In this document: positions 49,699 to 56,801 of the stretch, piece after piece
Layout of the letters: each line of letters begins with the position of its first letter
How positions within the stretch are numbered: the stretch's first letter is position 1
NCBI GenBank assembly: GCA_006384855.1
Contig: VCJN01000154.1
Span: 18,982-82,981 of the forward strand
Length of the DNA: 64,000 nt
Direction: 5' to 3'
Origin: Tetraselmis striata
Taxonomy: Eukaryota > Chlorophyta > Chlorodendrophyceae > Chlorodendrales > Chlorodendraceae
The notes under the pieces: generated by a model
What the model was told of the DNA's origin: nothing
Databases searched by the model: none
Seen by the model: the letters and a program-made list of their open reading frames with translations, nothing else
Position numbers and translations under genes: made by a program

Positions 49699-50762
49699 TC
49701 AGTGCGGTTTACTGTTAAGAGAGGACCGGCGCCTGGCTGGCCAAAGGCACAGGGGCAAATCATCCACATTAATGCGGCATTTCTTCAGGGAGCCAGCAGT
49801 GGAGAAACAAAGGAGCGGGCGAATGAAGTGCGCACCACTGCCGGGATGCCGAGCGCCTGGAAGGTTTCTCGGCTGAGAAGATTGCACGGCGTCGGGAGCG
49901 ACAGTGCCGCGCTGCAGCGGGATAGTGGGCAGTCAGCAAGGTGGGGGCGCCTGAATGGCGGCGGAGCGCAACAGCGGAAGGGGGGCGGGTCGCCACCTTT
50001 GCTGCTGCCTGCGGATCGCCGCCAGCCGACTGTTGTCGGGCAGGATGTTTGTCAGCACGTTTGTCCAGCGGGACTTGGGCCGCGCATCCGGAGGCAAGTC
50101 CCCGTCCTGCCGACCGCCAACCAAACAGGGAACGTGATGTCCATCAGCAAAGGGGGACCCGCAGTGCTGCCACCGCTCCCAGACAATGACATCAACTTCC
50201 CTGTGCCCCTCTCTGCAGCATGTCTCCCACAGGCGCCCGCACCAGCTTCATGCTGACAGCCTTCCGAGGTGAGCTGACTGTGGGCGCGGTACCAGACGGC
50301 GGTACGGGGATCAGCGCCGACGCCAAGTCCAGCTTGGGCACGCTGGCCCTGCCTGCATGTGCGGCGCCTACCTTCAGTGACTACCCATCAAGCTGGAGGG
50401 CCACGAGGGGGTAGCCAAGGGCTGATAGATCTCCCCGTTACGCGTGTCGCACCTTTGGTGGCTGAGGGCTGGATGTTGCCGATTTGGCCGCCACCCGCCT
50501 AATCAGAGTATGCCAGCCATATCTCAATAGGTCTGGAGGCGCCTCAGTCAGAGGTTTGGAGCACTTTTGAAAGGCATTTAAGGATAGTGCGTGCTGACGG
50601 CATGAGTTGAGCGTCATGCAAACATACGTACCTGCTGCCCCCCAGCATGTCTCAGAGCGGTGCTGCTTGCTTTGTCCCTTAGCTCCAGGTCCAGCAGAGT
50701 GTCGATGGCATGCGTGGCCGCTGGCCTCGGCGTTTTAGAAGTCGCTGCGAGCGTGCCGTGCC
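36424..50762 (-). CDS. Large coiled-coil protein, about 20 exons
   Basis: Exons read by hand (5' to 3'): 50762-50632, 50106-49997, 49631-49509, 49324-49202, 49069-48992, 48844-48665, 47939-47763, 47489-47394, 47260-47113, 45725-45493, 45003-44911, ~44855-44681, 44452-~44348, 44170-44105, 43370-43185, 42187-42146, 41971-41798, 41240-41199, 41024-40851, 40444-40352, 39633-39520, 38210-37815, 36720-36424 (stop TAG). Nearly all introns are phase 0; the 47113/45725 junction is phase 1 on both sides. The product (over 1040 residues) is mostly heptad-rich Glu/Gln/Leu/Arg helix, for example KLEEASRGREHALRQLR and DQLERKAQELKEAQ, with a basic Pro/Ser tail. Scaffold, centriolar or membrane-tether roles are possible; I do not recognise the family. 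The start lies upstream near 51.1 kb and is unresolved; the 49997/49631 junction does not match in phase, and exon ~44855-44681 needs one G fewer in a G run. Two exons are duplicated. Confidence 0.72.
36720..37200. repeat. About five ~98-bp tandem repeats in the last intron of the coiled-coil gene
   Basis: Units start at about 36719, 36807, 36905, 37010 and 37106, each with (C)CTCTGCCGCG(T/C) then GATGTCTCAG(C/T)TTCC and an AACAACCTAACACCCTTAAA-like end. On the sense (minus) strand each of the first four ends in GCGGCAG, the sequence that serves as the 3' splice site of the last exon, so the intron is built from copies of its own acceptor region. Confidence 0.8.
37194..37800. other. Purine-rich intron segment
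   Basis: On the plus strand this is almost all G and A with GGTGG and GGAGG motifs (pyrimidine-rich on the sense strand). It is read as intron between the exons 38210-37815 and 36720-36424; the long open frame through it is a composition effect. Confidence 0.5.
38365..39480. repeat. Three ~330-450-bp intronic repeat copies
   Basis: Copies begin near 38380, 38770 and 39050 with ACTGCGAATAAGAGCCC(A/G)TCC, or a diverged form of it near 38770, then CTATAGCG or TGTAGCG, GAGGCTCGTA, ATTATTCCCGAAA and end with GCAAGAGGGAGCGCAGGGTG-like sequence (38723, 39024, diverged at 39490). Related partial copies lie in other introns of the same gene near 43880-43930, 45300-45430 and 46690-46770. Confidence 0.75.
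40498..40530. repeat. G homopolymer (33) at the edge of the duplication
   Basis: A run of 33 G (sense-strand C) directly abutting the left copy of the 0.9-kb duplication, in an intron of the coiled-coil gene. Confidence 0.95.
40531..41433. repeat. 0.9-kb tandem segmental duplication, copy 1
   Basis: From CACCTCGTATGCGCTGTCC at 40531 this segment is repeated at 41477-42379. The offset is 946 bp, becoming 947 after one extra C in a C run near 41745; otherwise I see no differences until the A-rich ends diverge at about 41434 and 42380. It carries two coiled-coil exons (41240-41199 and 41024-40851), a (GAT/GAC)-rich stretch and a G run near 41276. Confidence 0.95.
41436..41498. repeat. Palindromic junction (63 bp) between duplicated copies
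   Basis: ACAGGACAGCGCATACGAGG at 41436 continues GTG and nine C, meets ten G, then CAC and the exact reverse complement ending at 41498. The right arm is the start of duplication copy 2; the left arm is an inverted copy of the same sequence placed after copy 1. Confidence 0.95.
41477..42379. repeat. 0.9-kb tandem segmental duplication, copy 2
   Basis: Near-identical to 40531-41433, with duplicate exons at 42187-42146 and 41971-41798 that keep splice sites and phase 0. If real, the transcript contains 72 coiled-coil residues twice in a row. Confidence 0.95.
42380..42720. repeat. AT-rich degenerate tandem repeat
   Basis: About seven imperfect units of roughly 45-55 bp built on GTAGGCGCAATCATAAATAA and AATAACAAA. 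It lies in the intron upstream of duplication copy 2 in transcript order and has very low GC compared with its surroundings. Confidence 0.75.
44471..44503. repeat. (CA)n microsatellite
   Basis: About sixteen CA dinucleotides in an intron of the coiled-coil gene, shortly upstream of the 3' splice site of exon 44452-44348 on the minus strand. Confidence 0.95.
46436..46616. repeat. Pentanucleotide satellite (TTCGA/TTCTG/TTCTA)n
   Basis: About 180 bp of five-base units that change in blocks: ATTCG, TTCTG, ATTCA, then ATTCT repeated. It sits in the large intron 47112-45726 of the coiled-coil gene. Confidence 0.9.
48130..48342 (+). other. Plus-strand coding-like island inside a minus-strand intron
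   Basis: Between exons 48844-48665 and 47939-47763 of the coiled-coil gene, the plus strand reads an open frame with natural residue use (HLLQFCNTLQTNTVV, then TTRILEIFRVNVEVIDRLWG) ending at TAA 48340-48342. There is no clear start or splice signal. It may be an inserted fragment of another gene. Family unknown. Confidence 0.3.
49666..49696. repeat. G homopolymer (31) in coiled-coil gene intron
   Basis: Thirty-one G on the plus strand, i.e. a C run in the transcript, upstream of the exon starting at 49631. A shorter run lies at 49481-49499, just after the donor of the same exon. Confidence 0.95.
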
Positions 50763-51350
50763 CTACAGCGTGCATGGCATGCAGCAGCGATGGTGATGTT
50801 GAATAACACAGTCGAGCGGTGGTCTGAGGCCATGGGGAGATGGATGTGAGAAGAATGCAACAAGCGATACCGACAGGGAGCAGCTCACCCATGATGACAG
50901 CCCCCACCCGCAGCCGAGGGGGCGCCGCTCCGGCTGTCGAGATGTATGGTGGATTTGCGGCACTGCTGCTCCACCTTGGCACGTGTTACCTCCGCCGCGT
51001 CCAGCGACGCCAAGGGCGGGCGACAGGGCTGTCGGCGGCGAACAGCGCTGAAAAGTCTGACGGCACTAGGCGATCGGCAAATAGAAGAACGGCCGTCCGG
51101 TTGCCGCCCTTGTTGCAACACGGACTGTTATAGTTATGCCCGGTCAAGTTCTGTCGCAGGCGCCTGCAGGCTGGGCGCTCAGCATGGCCTACTCCAGAGG
51201 GGGGTGGGGGCAATCGAAATGACAGCAAAGGGCTCGGGAAACCACCAGGGGCAGGACCGCCCCGCATCTGACACCCAACCTGTTCGGCTTGCAGGCATGT
51301 CGACCGCGCTGTCTACTGCTGGTACTGATACAGGGAGCTGCTGATGCGCG
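50763..51350 (-). other. Probable 5' region of the coiled-coil gene, frames unresolved
   Basis: The minus strand has a piece with TAVLLFADRLVPSDFSALFA near 51100-51015, continuing one register off with DAAEVTRAKVEQQCRKST near 50995-50940, and ending in a good donor (ATGG|GTGAGC near 50892) whose phase 1 matches the exon starting at 50762. This looks like the N-terminal exon with one or two frame breaks, but I cannot place the start codon. Confidence 0.4.
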
Positions 51351-51359
51351 GGTCTACCG

Positions 51360-51700
51360 CGCGCATAGTTACACTGTGTAACAACTGCAGTAATAGAAGC
51401 ACATATTACAAGTAGAAGCGATATCAATCGCGATATTCAGAATAAAATAAATGAATTCATATATAAATTCATTGTTGGATTGATTCCCGGGAAAGCGTCC
51501 GGGGAGTGGTGATTCCAGGGTCGAAAGCGTCCGGGGAAAATATAAATTCATCTTTACATTATGTGACACTTATTTATCCGTAACATTTCCGTTATAAAAT
51601 CGTTCACCTCACTAGTGCACCGCCGCTGCTGATTATGTATATAGATCTAAAGTATGGTACGCTACCTGAACATGGGTACGGTGTATACTCGTACGATTAA
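51360..51700. other. AT-rich intergenic stretch
   Basis: Separates the coiled-coil gene from plus-strand frames. It contains two close copies of GAAAGCGTCCGGGGA (about 51492 and 51523). Nothing else recognised. Confidence 0.4.
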
Positions 51701-51709
51701 CATTAGGGG

Positions 51710-52195
51710 ATGAAGACGAGCGATACAATGACGACCATCGATCCGCCAAATGCAAGCCCAAGCCATGCTGATGATGCGCGGTCACTGCACTATATTATAG
51801 CGACGACTACTGCTTCGACCACGGGACTGCCGCCGACACGCGATTCGGCCGCTCCCTATAAAGAAGTAGGTATCAGAACCAGACGAGCAACCAGGCAAAG
51901 CGCTCATCAGAAGACACAACGGCACCGCGCATCAAAAATAAAGCGAGAACACGTTGCACTAGTTACCACTGCCACGGCCCTTTGCCGCTTTCGGTGTCTG
52001 CCCGAACGCGGTAGCGGCACTGGCCCAAACGCCAATAAAACGCCCCCACAGCGTCTGCCATACACGTCCAACGGAAACGGGAGGCCCCGACTGGGCATGG
52101 TGAGCGGTCGGTGGGTCATTAACGCGCCACTGCGCTCGCCCGATACACAGGAGCTATGCGATTGGATCGCTGAGACGCGCGTGGTTTTTAGATAA
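51710..52195 (+). CDS. Hypothetical ORF (161 aa)
   Basis: ATG 51710 to TAG 52193-52195. The N-terminal half is Ser/Thr-rich, followed by a basic stretch (QKTQRHRASKIKREH) and a more ordered end (LGMVSGRWVINAPLRSPDTQ). No family is recognised. A second frame starts one base after this stop (ATG 52197), so the two may be one gene split by an indel or the relic of a transposon. Confidence 0.25.
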   Translation: MKTSDTMTTIDPPNASPSHADDARSLHYIIATTTASTTGLPPTRDSAAPYKEVGIRTRRATRQSAHQKTQRHRASKIKREHVALVTTATALCRFRCLPERGSGTGPNANKTPPQRLPYTSNGNGRPRLGMVSGRWVINAPLRSPDTQELCDWIAETRVVFR

Positions 52196-52196
52196 C

Positions 52197-52484
52197 ATGC
52201 CGTCCCCGGAGGACAACCCTCGCGCAGAGACCGCCAACCTGGAAATCGAGTTGGCCCGGGCACTCGACGGGGTGCCTCTAGAGGCCGGCGACAGCAAGGA
52301 CAGGGCCGAAGTCGGGCAGCCGTCGAGCTGCGTTGCGCTGCGGCGCGTTGTCTGCGGCTGCGCCTGCGACCGTGCCACATGGAGGCGCGTAGCGTGCGGA
52401 CAGGGGGCGTGGAAAACCTGGACCGGTGCGAACCTGCCACTGTGTGCGGGTCCTGCATTATTGCTGTGCTGGTGCCCAAAATAA
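52197..52484 (+). CDS. Hypothetical ORF (95 aa)
   Basis: ATG 52197 to TAA 52482-52484. It begins with an acidic, well-ordered helix-like segment (AETANLEIELARALDG) and becomes Cys/Trp-rich. It abuts the preceding frame and lies 187 bp before the glucanase start. Function unknown; it may be spurious. Confidence 0.22.
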   Translation: MPSPEDNPRAETANLEIELARALDGVPLEAGDSKDRAEVGQPSSCVALRRVVCGCACDRATWRRVACGQGAWKTWTGANLPLCAGPALLLCWCPK

Positions 52485-52670
52485 GCCCGGCAGAGCTCTC
52501 TGGGATAAATGCTACTAGCCGTAGGTCATTCACCGGCAGGGCACATGTAGGGCACATGTACAAGCGCGGCGATGCTCAAAGGTGCGGCCGCTGAGTCCGT
52601 GTTTAGCAATGGAATTCAGATTTGGTCAGATACTGAGGCCCTGTCACATCCCCCGGCGCCGGTGTGGCCC

Positions 52671-53753
52671 ATGGCAGGATGTGTGTGCTGCTCCTTCTGG
52701 TTGTTGATCGCCATTTTGCTGGCAGCCTACCTGCCCACCTTCCTCTATCTCAACAACAGCCTCTACACATGCCCAGCGGAGCCGCCGCCGCCCACCGAGC
52801 CGAGCGTGCCCCCATCTGGGAACTACACGCTGGCAAAGGAGTACGCCGGGCCGGGTTTCCTGGACGGCTGGGACTTTTTCAGTGCGGATGACCCCACAGA
52901 GGGCACCGTCAACTACGTCACGCGGGAGGAGGCGGCAGAGAGGAACCTGACCTACTACGATGCCGCCGCGGGGCTGTGGTATCTCAAGAGCGCGGCGGGC
53001 GAGGCGGCGCAGCCCGGCGGGCGCGGGCGCGACTCGGTGCGGCTGCACAGCCGGGACACCTTCATGTACGGCGTGTTTGTGGCCGAGGTGGTGCACATCC
53101 CGGCCGGCTGTGGCACCTGGCCCGCCTGGTGGCTCACCAACGACCCGTGGCCTAGCCACGGCGAGATCGACGTCATCGAGCAGATCCACGGCGTGGGGCA
53201 GAACAACTTTGTAGGGCACACGGAGGGCGGCTGCGACGTGCCGGCGCCGGAGGACTCCTTCCTCGGCACCTGGAAGCCGTCCTACCCCTGGCTCACCCGC
53301 CCCTCCACCGACTGCACCCATGCCAACAACGTGCAGGGCTGCGCCGCGGACCTCCCGCCCGGCACCTTCGGCAGCCCCTTCAATGCGGGCGGCGGCGGCG
53401 CGTATGCGCTGGTATGGGACGACGCCGGCGCACGCATGTACTTCTGGTCGGCCGCCTGCGGGGGCCCGCCGCCCGACGTGGCCGCGGGGCGCCCCGAGCC
53501 CGCCAGCTGGGGGCTCCCCATGGCGCGCTTTGACTTCAGCGCCGCCGACTGCCCGCCCGCCCGCTTCTTCGACCTCTACATGGTCATCAACCTCACCTTC
53601 TGCGGCACCTGGGCCGGCTCCTTCTCCTGGCTGCAGTGTGCCTTCGCGCACGGCCCCAGCTGCGACGCATACGTGCGCAGCGACCCCCGCGAGTTCGGCG
53701 AGGCGTACTGGGCAATCCGCTCCGTGCGGGTGTACCAGCAAGCGGAGGGCTGA
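52671..53753 (+). CDS. GH16 endo-beta-glucanase, membrane-anchored, intronless
   Basis: 360 residues from ATG 52671; an upstream in-frame ATG at 52572 would add 33 residues but leaves the hydrophobic segment internal. Residues about 6-27 (CCSFWLLIAILLAAYLPTF) form a signal anchor, so the enzyme should face the secretory lumen or cell exterior. The catalytic signature GEIDVIEQ gives the nucleophile Glu165, Asp167 and acid/base Glu170 of glycoside hydrolase family 16. Before it lie GYAGPGFLDGWDFF-like and TWPAWWLTNDPWPSHG stretches typical of the fungal and protist laminarinase/mixed-linkage glucanase branch. Several N-glycosylation sequons are present (NNS, NYT, NLT). It probably cleaves beta-1,3 or beta-1,3/1,4 glucans in wall or storage turnover; exact substrate cannot be told. 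It has no introns, unlike its neighbours. Confidence 0.93.
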   Translation: MAGCVCCSFWLLIAILLAAYLPTFLYLNNSLYTCPAEPPPPTEPSVPPSGNYTLAKEYAGPGFLDGWDFFSADDPTEGTVNYVTREEAAERNLTYYDAAAGLWYLKSAAGEAAQPGGRGRDSVRLHSRDTFMYGVFVAEVVHIPAGCGTWPAWWLTNDPWPSHGEIDVIEQIHGVGQNNFVGHTEGGCDVPAPEDSFLGTWKPSYPWLTRPSTDCTHANNVQGCAADLPPGTFGSPFNAGGGGAYALVWDDAGARMYFWSAACGGPPPDVAAGRPEPASWGLPMARFDFSAADCPPARFFDLYMVINLTFCGTWAGSFSWLQCAFAHGPSCDAYVRSDPREFGEAYWAIRSVRVYQQAEG

Positions 53754-54277
53754 CGCGGCGGGCAGTGCGATCTCATCTGGTATCTGTCAGGAAGTGCCTC
53801 CCTTGCGCATGCCTCGTCTCTGATGCTCATGGGAGGGTATACATAGGGTAGAAGGGTTTGCCAAGGGGCAGCGCGATGGCAAAGGTTGTGGTTGCGGTTG
53901 CGGCATATTGTGGCTACTTATTGGAGCAAAGATGATTCCCTTCTGTAATGACGATGGTGAGAGGCGGTGTGCGCCGGTGAGGGGGAATATTTTAAAGGAT
54001 ATAGGGTTTATGATTTCAGGGTTTGGGGTCCGCCCAGCCAGGAGGCCTGGAGCTGCCCGCTCACTGTAGTACCCCCTCTCCTCAGCGGCCCGCGGCTGGG
54101 CGCCAGCCAGCCAGCACGAAATGTGCCTGGCGTCAGCCTCCCTGGCCCTGTCACCTGCACACGGACCGTGACCCCGCCCAGAGGAGGCATCGGGCACAAG
54201 GCAGCTCTCTGCTGGCTGCCGAACCACGCCATCAGAGACACAGCCGCAGCCGCCCCTGCCAGCCCCACGTGCACGCC

Positions 54278-54975
54278 TCAATCCTGGGCGCTGGTGCCCT
54301 CTCCCTTCTCCGCAGCCGCCTTCTCGCCCTCTGCCTTCTCGCTCTGCGGACATTGGATGAGAGAGGGGGGTGAGCTGTGGAGGATTGTTGTAAAATTCTA
54401 TACTTCGGTGAATTGGATCCCCACCCGATGCCACAAGCTGTACTGATCTCCGGACAGCCCAGCCCAGCCCGGCCCAGCCCGTGGATCGTGGCGGCCATAC
54501 CTCCCGGAACTTGGCTAAGTACACCTTGAGCGGCTCCACGTAGTCCTCGAAGCCCAGTGTGGTCATAGCCCACAGCAAGTCGTCGCCGTTAATCGTTTTC
54601 CTCTTCTCTCGCTGGCACTTGTCGCTCGCCCTGCGGGGATGCGCCCGGACCAGCGGAATTGGTTCGGGAGTCGGGAAGGTAAGTGGGGGATGGGTGGTGG
54701 GAGGATTTACAGGGGCGGCTCGGGAAGGTGCGGCGGGGACGACGACGGGGCTGGCTGGGGGCGCACTCGCTGGTGATGAAGCTGATGAACTCCGAGACGC
54801 ACTCCTGCACCGTCTCCTTCGCGTCCTTGGCAATCTTGGCGTTGGGGGGCAGCGCCTTTTTCATGATCCGGCTGATGTTTGCGATGGGCAGGAAGCGGTC
54901 CTGCTCGCGCACGCTATGCTTGTCGTCGCCGTCATCGTCCTCCTCCACAGGCCGCTTGTCCCGCCCGTTGCTCAT
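54278..54975 (-). CDS. NFYB: NF-YB (CBF-A/HAP3) histone-fold transcription factor subunit
   Basis: Three exons, 54975-54767, 54630-54501 and 54343-54278, join at GT-AG sites in matching phase to 134 residues. Start is ATG 54975 and stop TGA 54280-54278. After an acidic leader the conserved core starts at Arg27 with [17 protein letters not shown], continues with [12 protein letters not shown] across intron 1 into [20 protein letters not shown], and ends at [10 protein letters not shown], exactly at intron 2. The last exon encodes a short Glu/Lys/Ala tail. NF-YB pairs with NF-YC through its histone fold and, with NF-YA, binds CCAAT boxes. All core residues I can recall are present, so it should be functional. 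It is the non-LEC1 type (Lys at the position where LEC1-type has Asp is typical, not verified here). A sense-strand 3' region precedes the tail-to-tail GH16 gene. Confidence 0.96.
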
Positions 54976-56600
54976 CTCGCGCGCAAGCTGGACGCTGCCG
55001 CTCTTCAAGTATCCCCTCCCGCGGCGCGCTGGCCAGCGCGAGGTACACGCCCGAGATGGGAGGCTACCCCTGACCTAGCACTCCGCCAGGTTCCGCGCGC
55101 GGGCCGCCGGACTTCTCCCTTCGACGCTGAGGTCCTGGTGGCCGCAAGGTCGGGGGTGGTACCTGCGACGGCACCGTTCGAAAAGAGCACCCTGCAATGT
55201 AACCGTAGTACTGTAGTAGAAGGTAGCGCTAGTACAGCGGATGTCGCTGCTCAATTTGCTGCGGTACTGTGCGCCACTGACGCGCGTCGGATGTCACACC
55301 CCGGTCGCGGGGCAAGAGACTGTCTAGTGCTGGTGTGCGCGGTTTACGCTCCTCGTCTGGCAGTGGCAGGCGAGGACCACGTTGGGGGAGGGGGGTGTGC
55401 TGGTGACATCGCCCGCCATATCGTGCTACGCACTGTACACTGTAGTGGCAGCGCCTCGTCCCTGCTCGATGTGGTTTGTAAGGTTGGACAATTTGTCCAA
55501 CTCTTGAACTTAATGCACGAAAATTACCACCGCATACTGCACGAAAATACCGATTTATTTAACTGAATGGATTAGGTTAGTCCATATATCTGAGCTGTCA
55601 TATCGCTTCGCCACTCTGAGCCGTTGAGATACCCCCTTTGGATATCTCCGCCGTCAATTTTGGCAAGCCGGTGCGATCTCGGGCTGCGGGAGACGCGCTT
55701 TCCGGCGCAGCTTCGACCCGAGCATCGCGGCCGTTAGATTATCTCGAAAGGCACCGACCAGGCACCCAGGTACGAAACCCAACGTACGCTATTCTTAATT
55801 AATGTAGTGATTGCGTGCGGTATCCAGGTACACGGGTAACTGGGCCGGGGCGTGCGTCGTCGCGCCAGCACCATCGTCGCGACATGTCGTCGTCCTCGGC
55901 CGCGCCCGCGCCTCGCCCCCACTCCAGGATCCGCAACCTGCTGTTGGTACCGGGTAAGCATTACTCGTCGGAGAATCCCCGACACCACCCGCGACCTCGG
56001 CGGTGCAGCCGTCACCGAGCGACAGCAAACCGGAAAATACCCCAGGCTTCCACAGCATCTGTCTTTCTACTGGCATATATCAGTGGCGGTGTTCAACAAC
56101 CGCCCATATAAGAGAATACTGCACGCCAGCGGCGGCTCAACGGGGCGTGCTGGCGGACGACACTCGGGACGACGCAATAACGGATTAGGCGTACAGACGG
56201 AGGAGCTACCATGGCGTCTCGCCGCCCGCGCCCGCAAGACGCAGCGCCCGCAGACCAGCCGCCTCCGAGTTGGTGCGTACTAAAGCTGTCCCTGAGCGTG
56301 GGAGATTCCGCATGCCGTTGGTGGATGCCAGACCGCTGGCCGAGTGTGCGCGGCTCGCGTCGCCGACATCCCCGACCGGGGCGTCATGCTTCGGTTGTAG
56401 CGATATAAACGCCGTACCGGCGCCGTACCGCTCGCCGGGCGGGTCAGCGTGCAACGCGAGGCAGCGCCTGGGCGAGGTCGGAAGTCGGAAGGGCATGCAA
56501 AGTCGCCGCCACACGCAAGTCGGCTCATATGCTCCGGCTGCCCTGTGTCTGACGCCCAACTACCGCTGAGCGGCGAACAGTAACCTCCGCCGGCCGCCGC
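54976..56600. other. Intergenic, no supported gene
   Basis: Between the divergent NF-YB and adaptor-like genes. A plus frame at 56270-56569 contains SCFGCSDINAVP but no recognisable domain; the long plus frame over 54559-55566 is mostly the mirror of NF-YB. Promoters of both flanking genes should lie here, but I can define no motif. Confidence 0.4.
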
Positions 56601-56801
56601 GCAGGAAACGGAGTTTGGCCCGTCATGCGTCCGCACCTTCGAAGGCGTTCGGGAGCCGCAAGTTCGTGCTGGACAAGACACCTTCTTTCCCCACAGTTAA
56701 GGGTGAGCGAAGCTCCTCTTTTTTACCTAGCGATCGCAGGGGCCTACTATTTGTTCCTTTCTGTTGCTTCGATAGCTCCCATCCTTTTCTTACTGCGCGC
56801 C

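Noticed and set aside
52644..53741. 365-codon open frame on the minus strand
   Set aside because: It is the mirror of the GH16 gene, whose catalytic signature and anchor are on the plus strand; high GC keeps the antisense open.
54559..55566. 335-codon plus-strand open frame
   Set aside because: Overlaps NF-YB exons 1 and 2 in antisense; no domain of its own.
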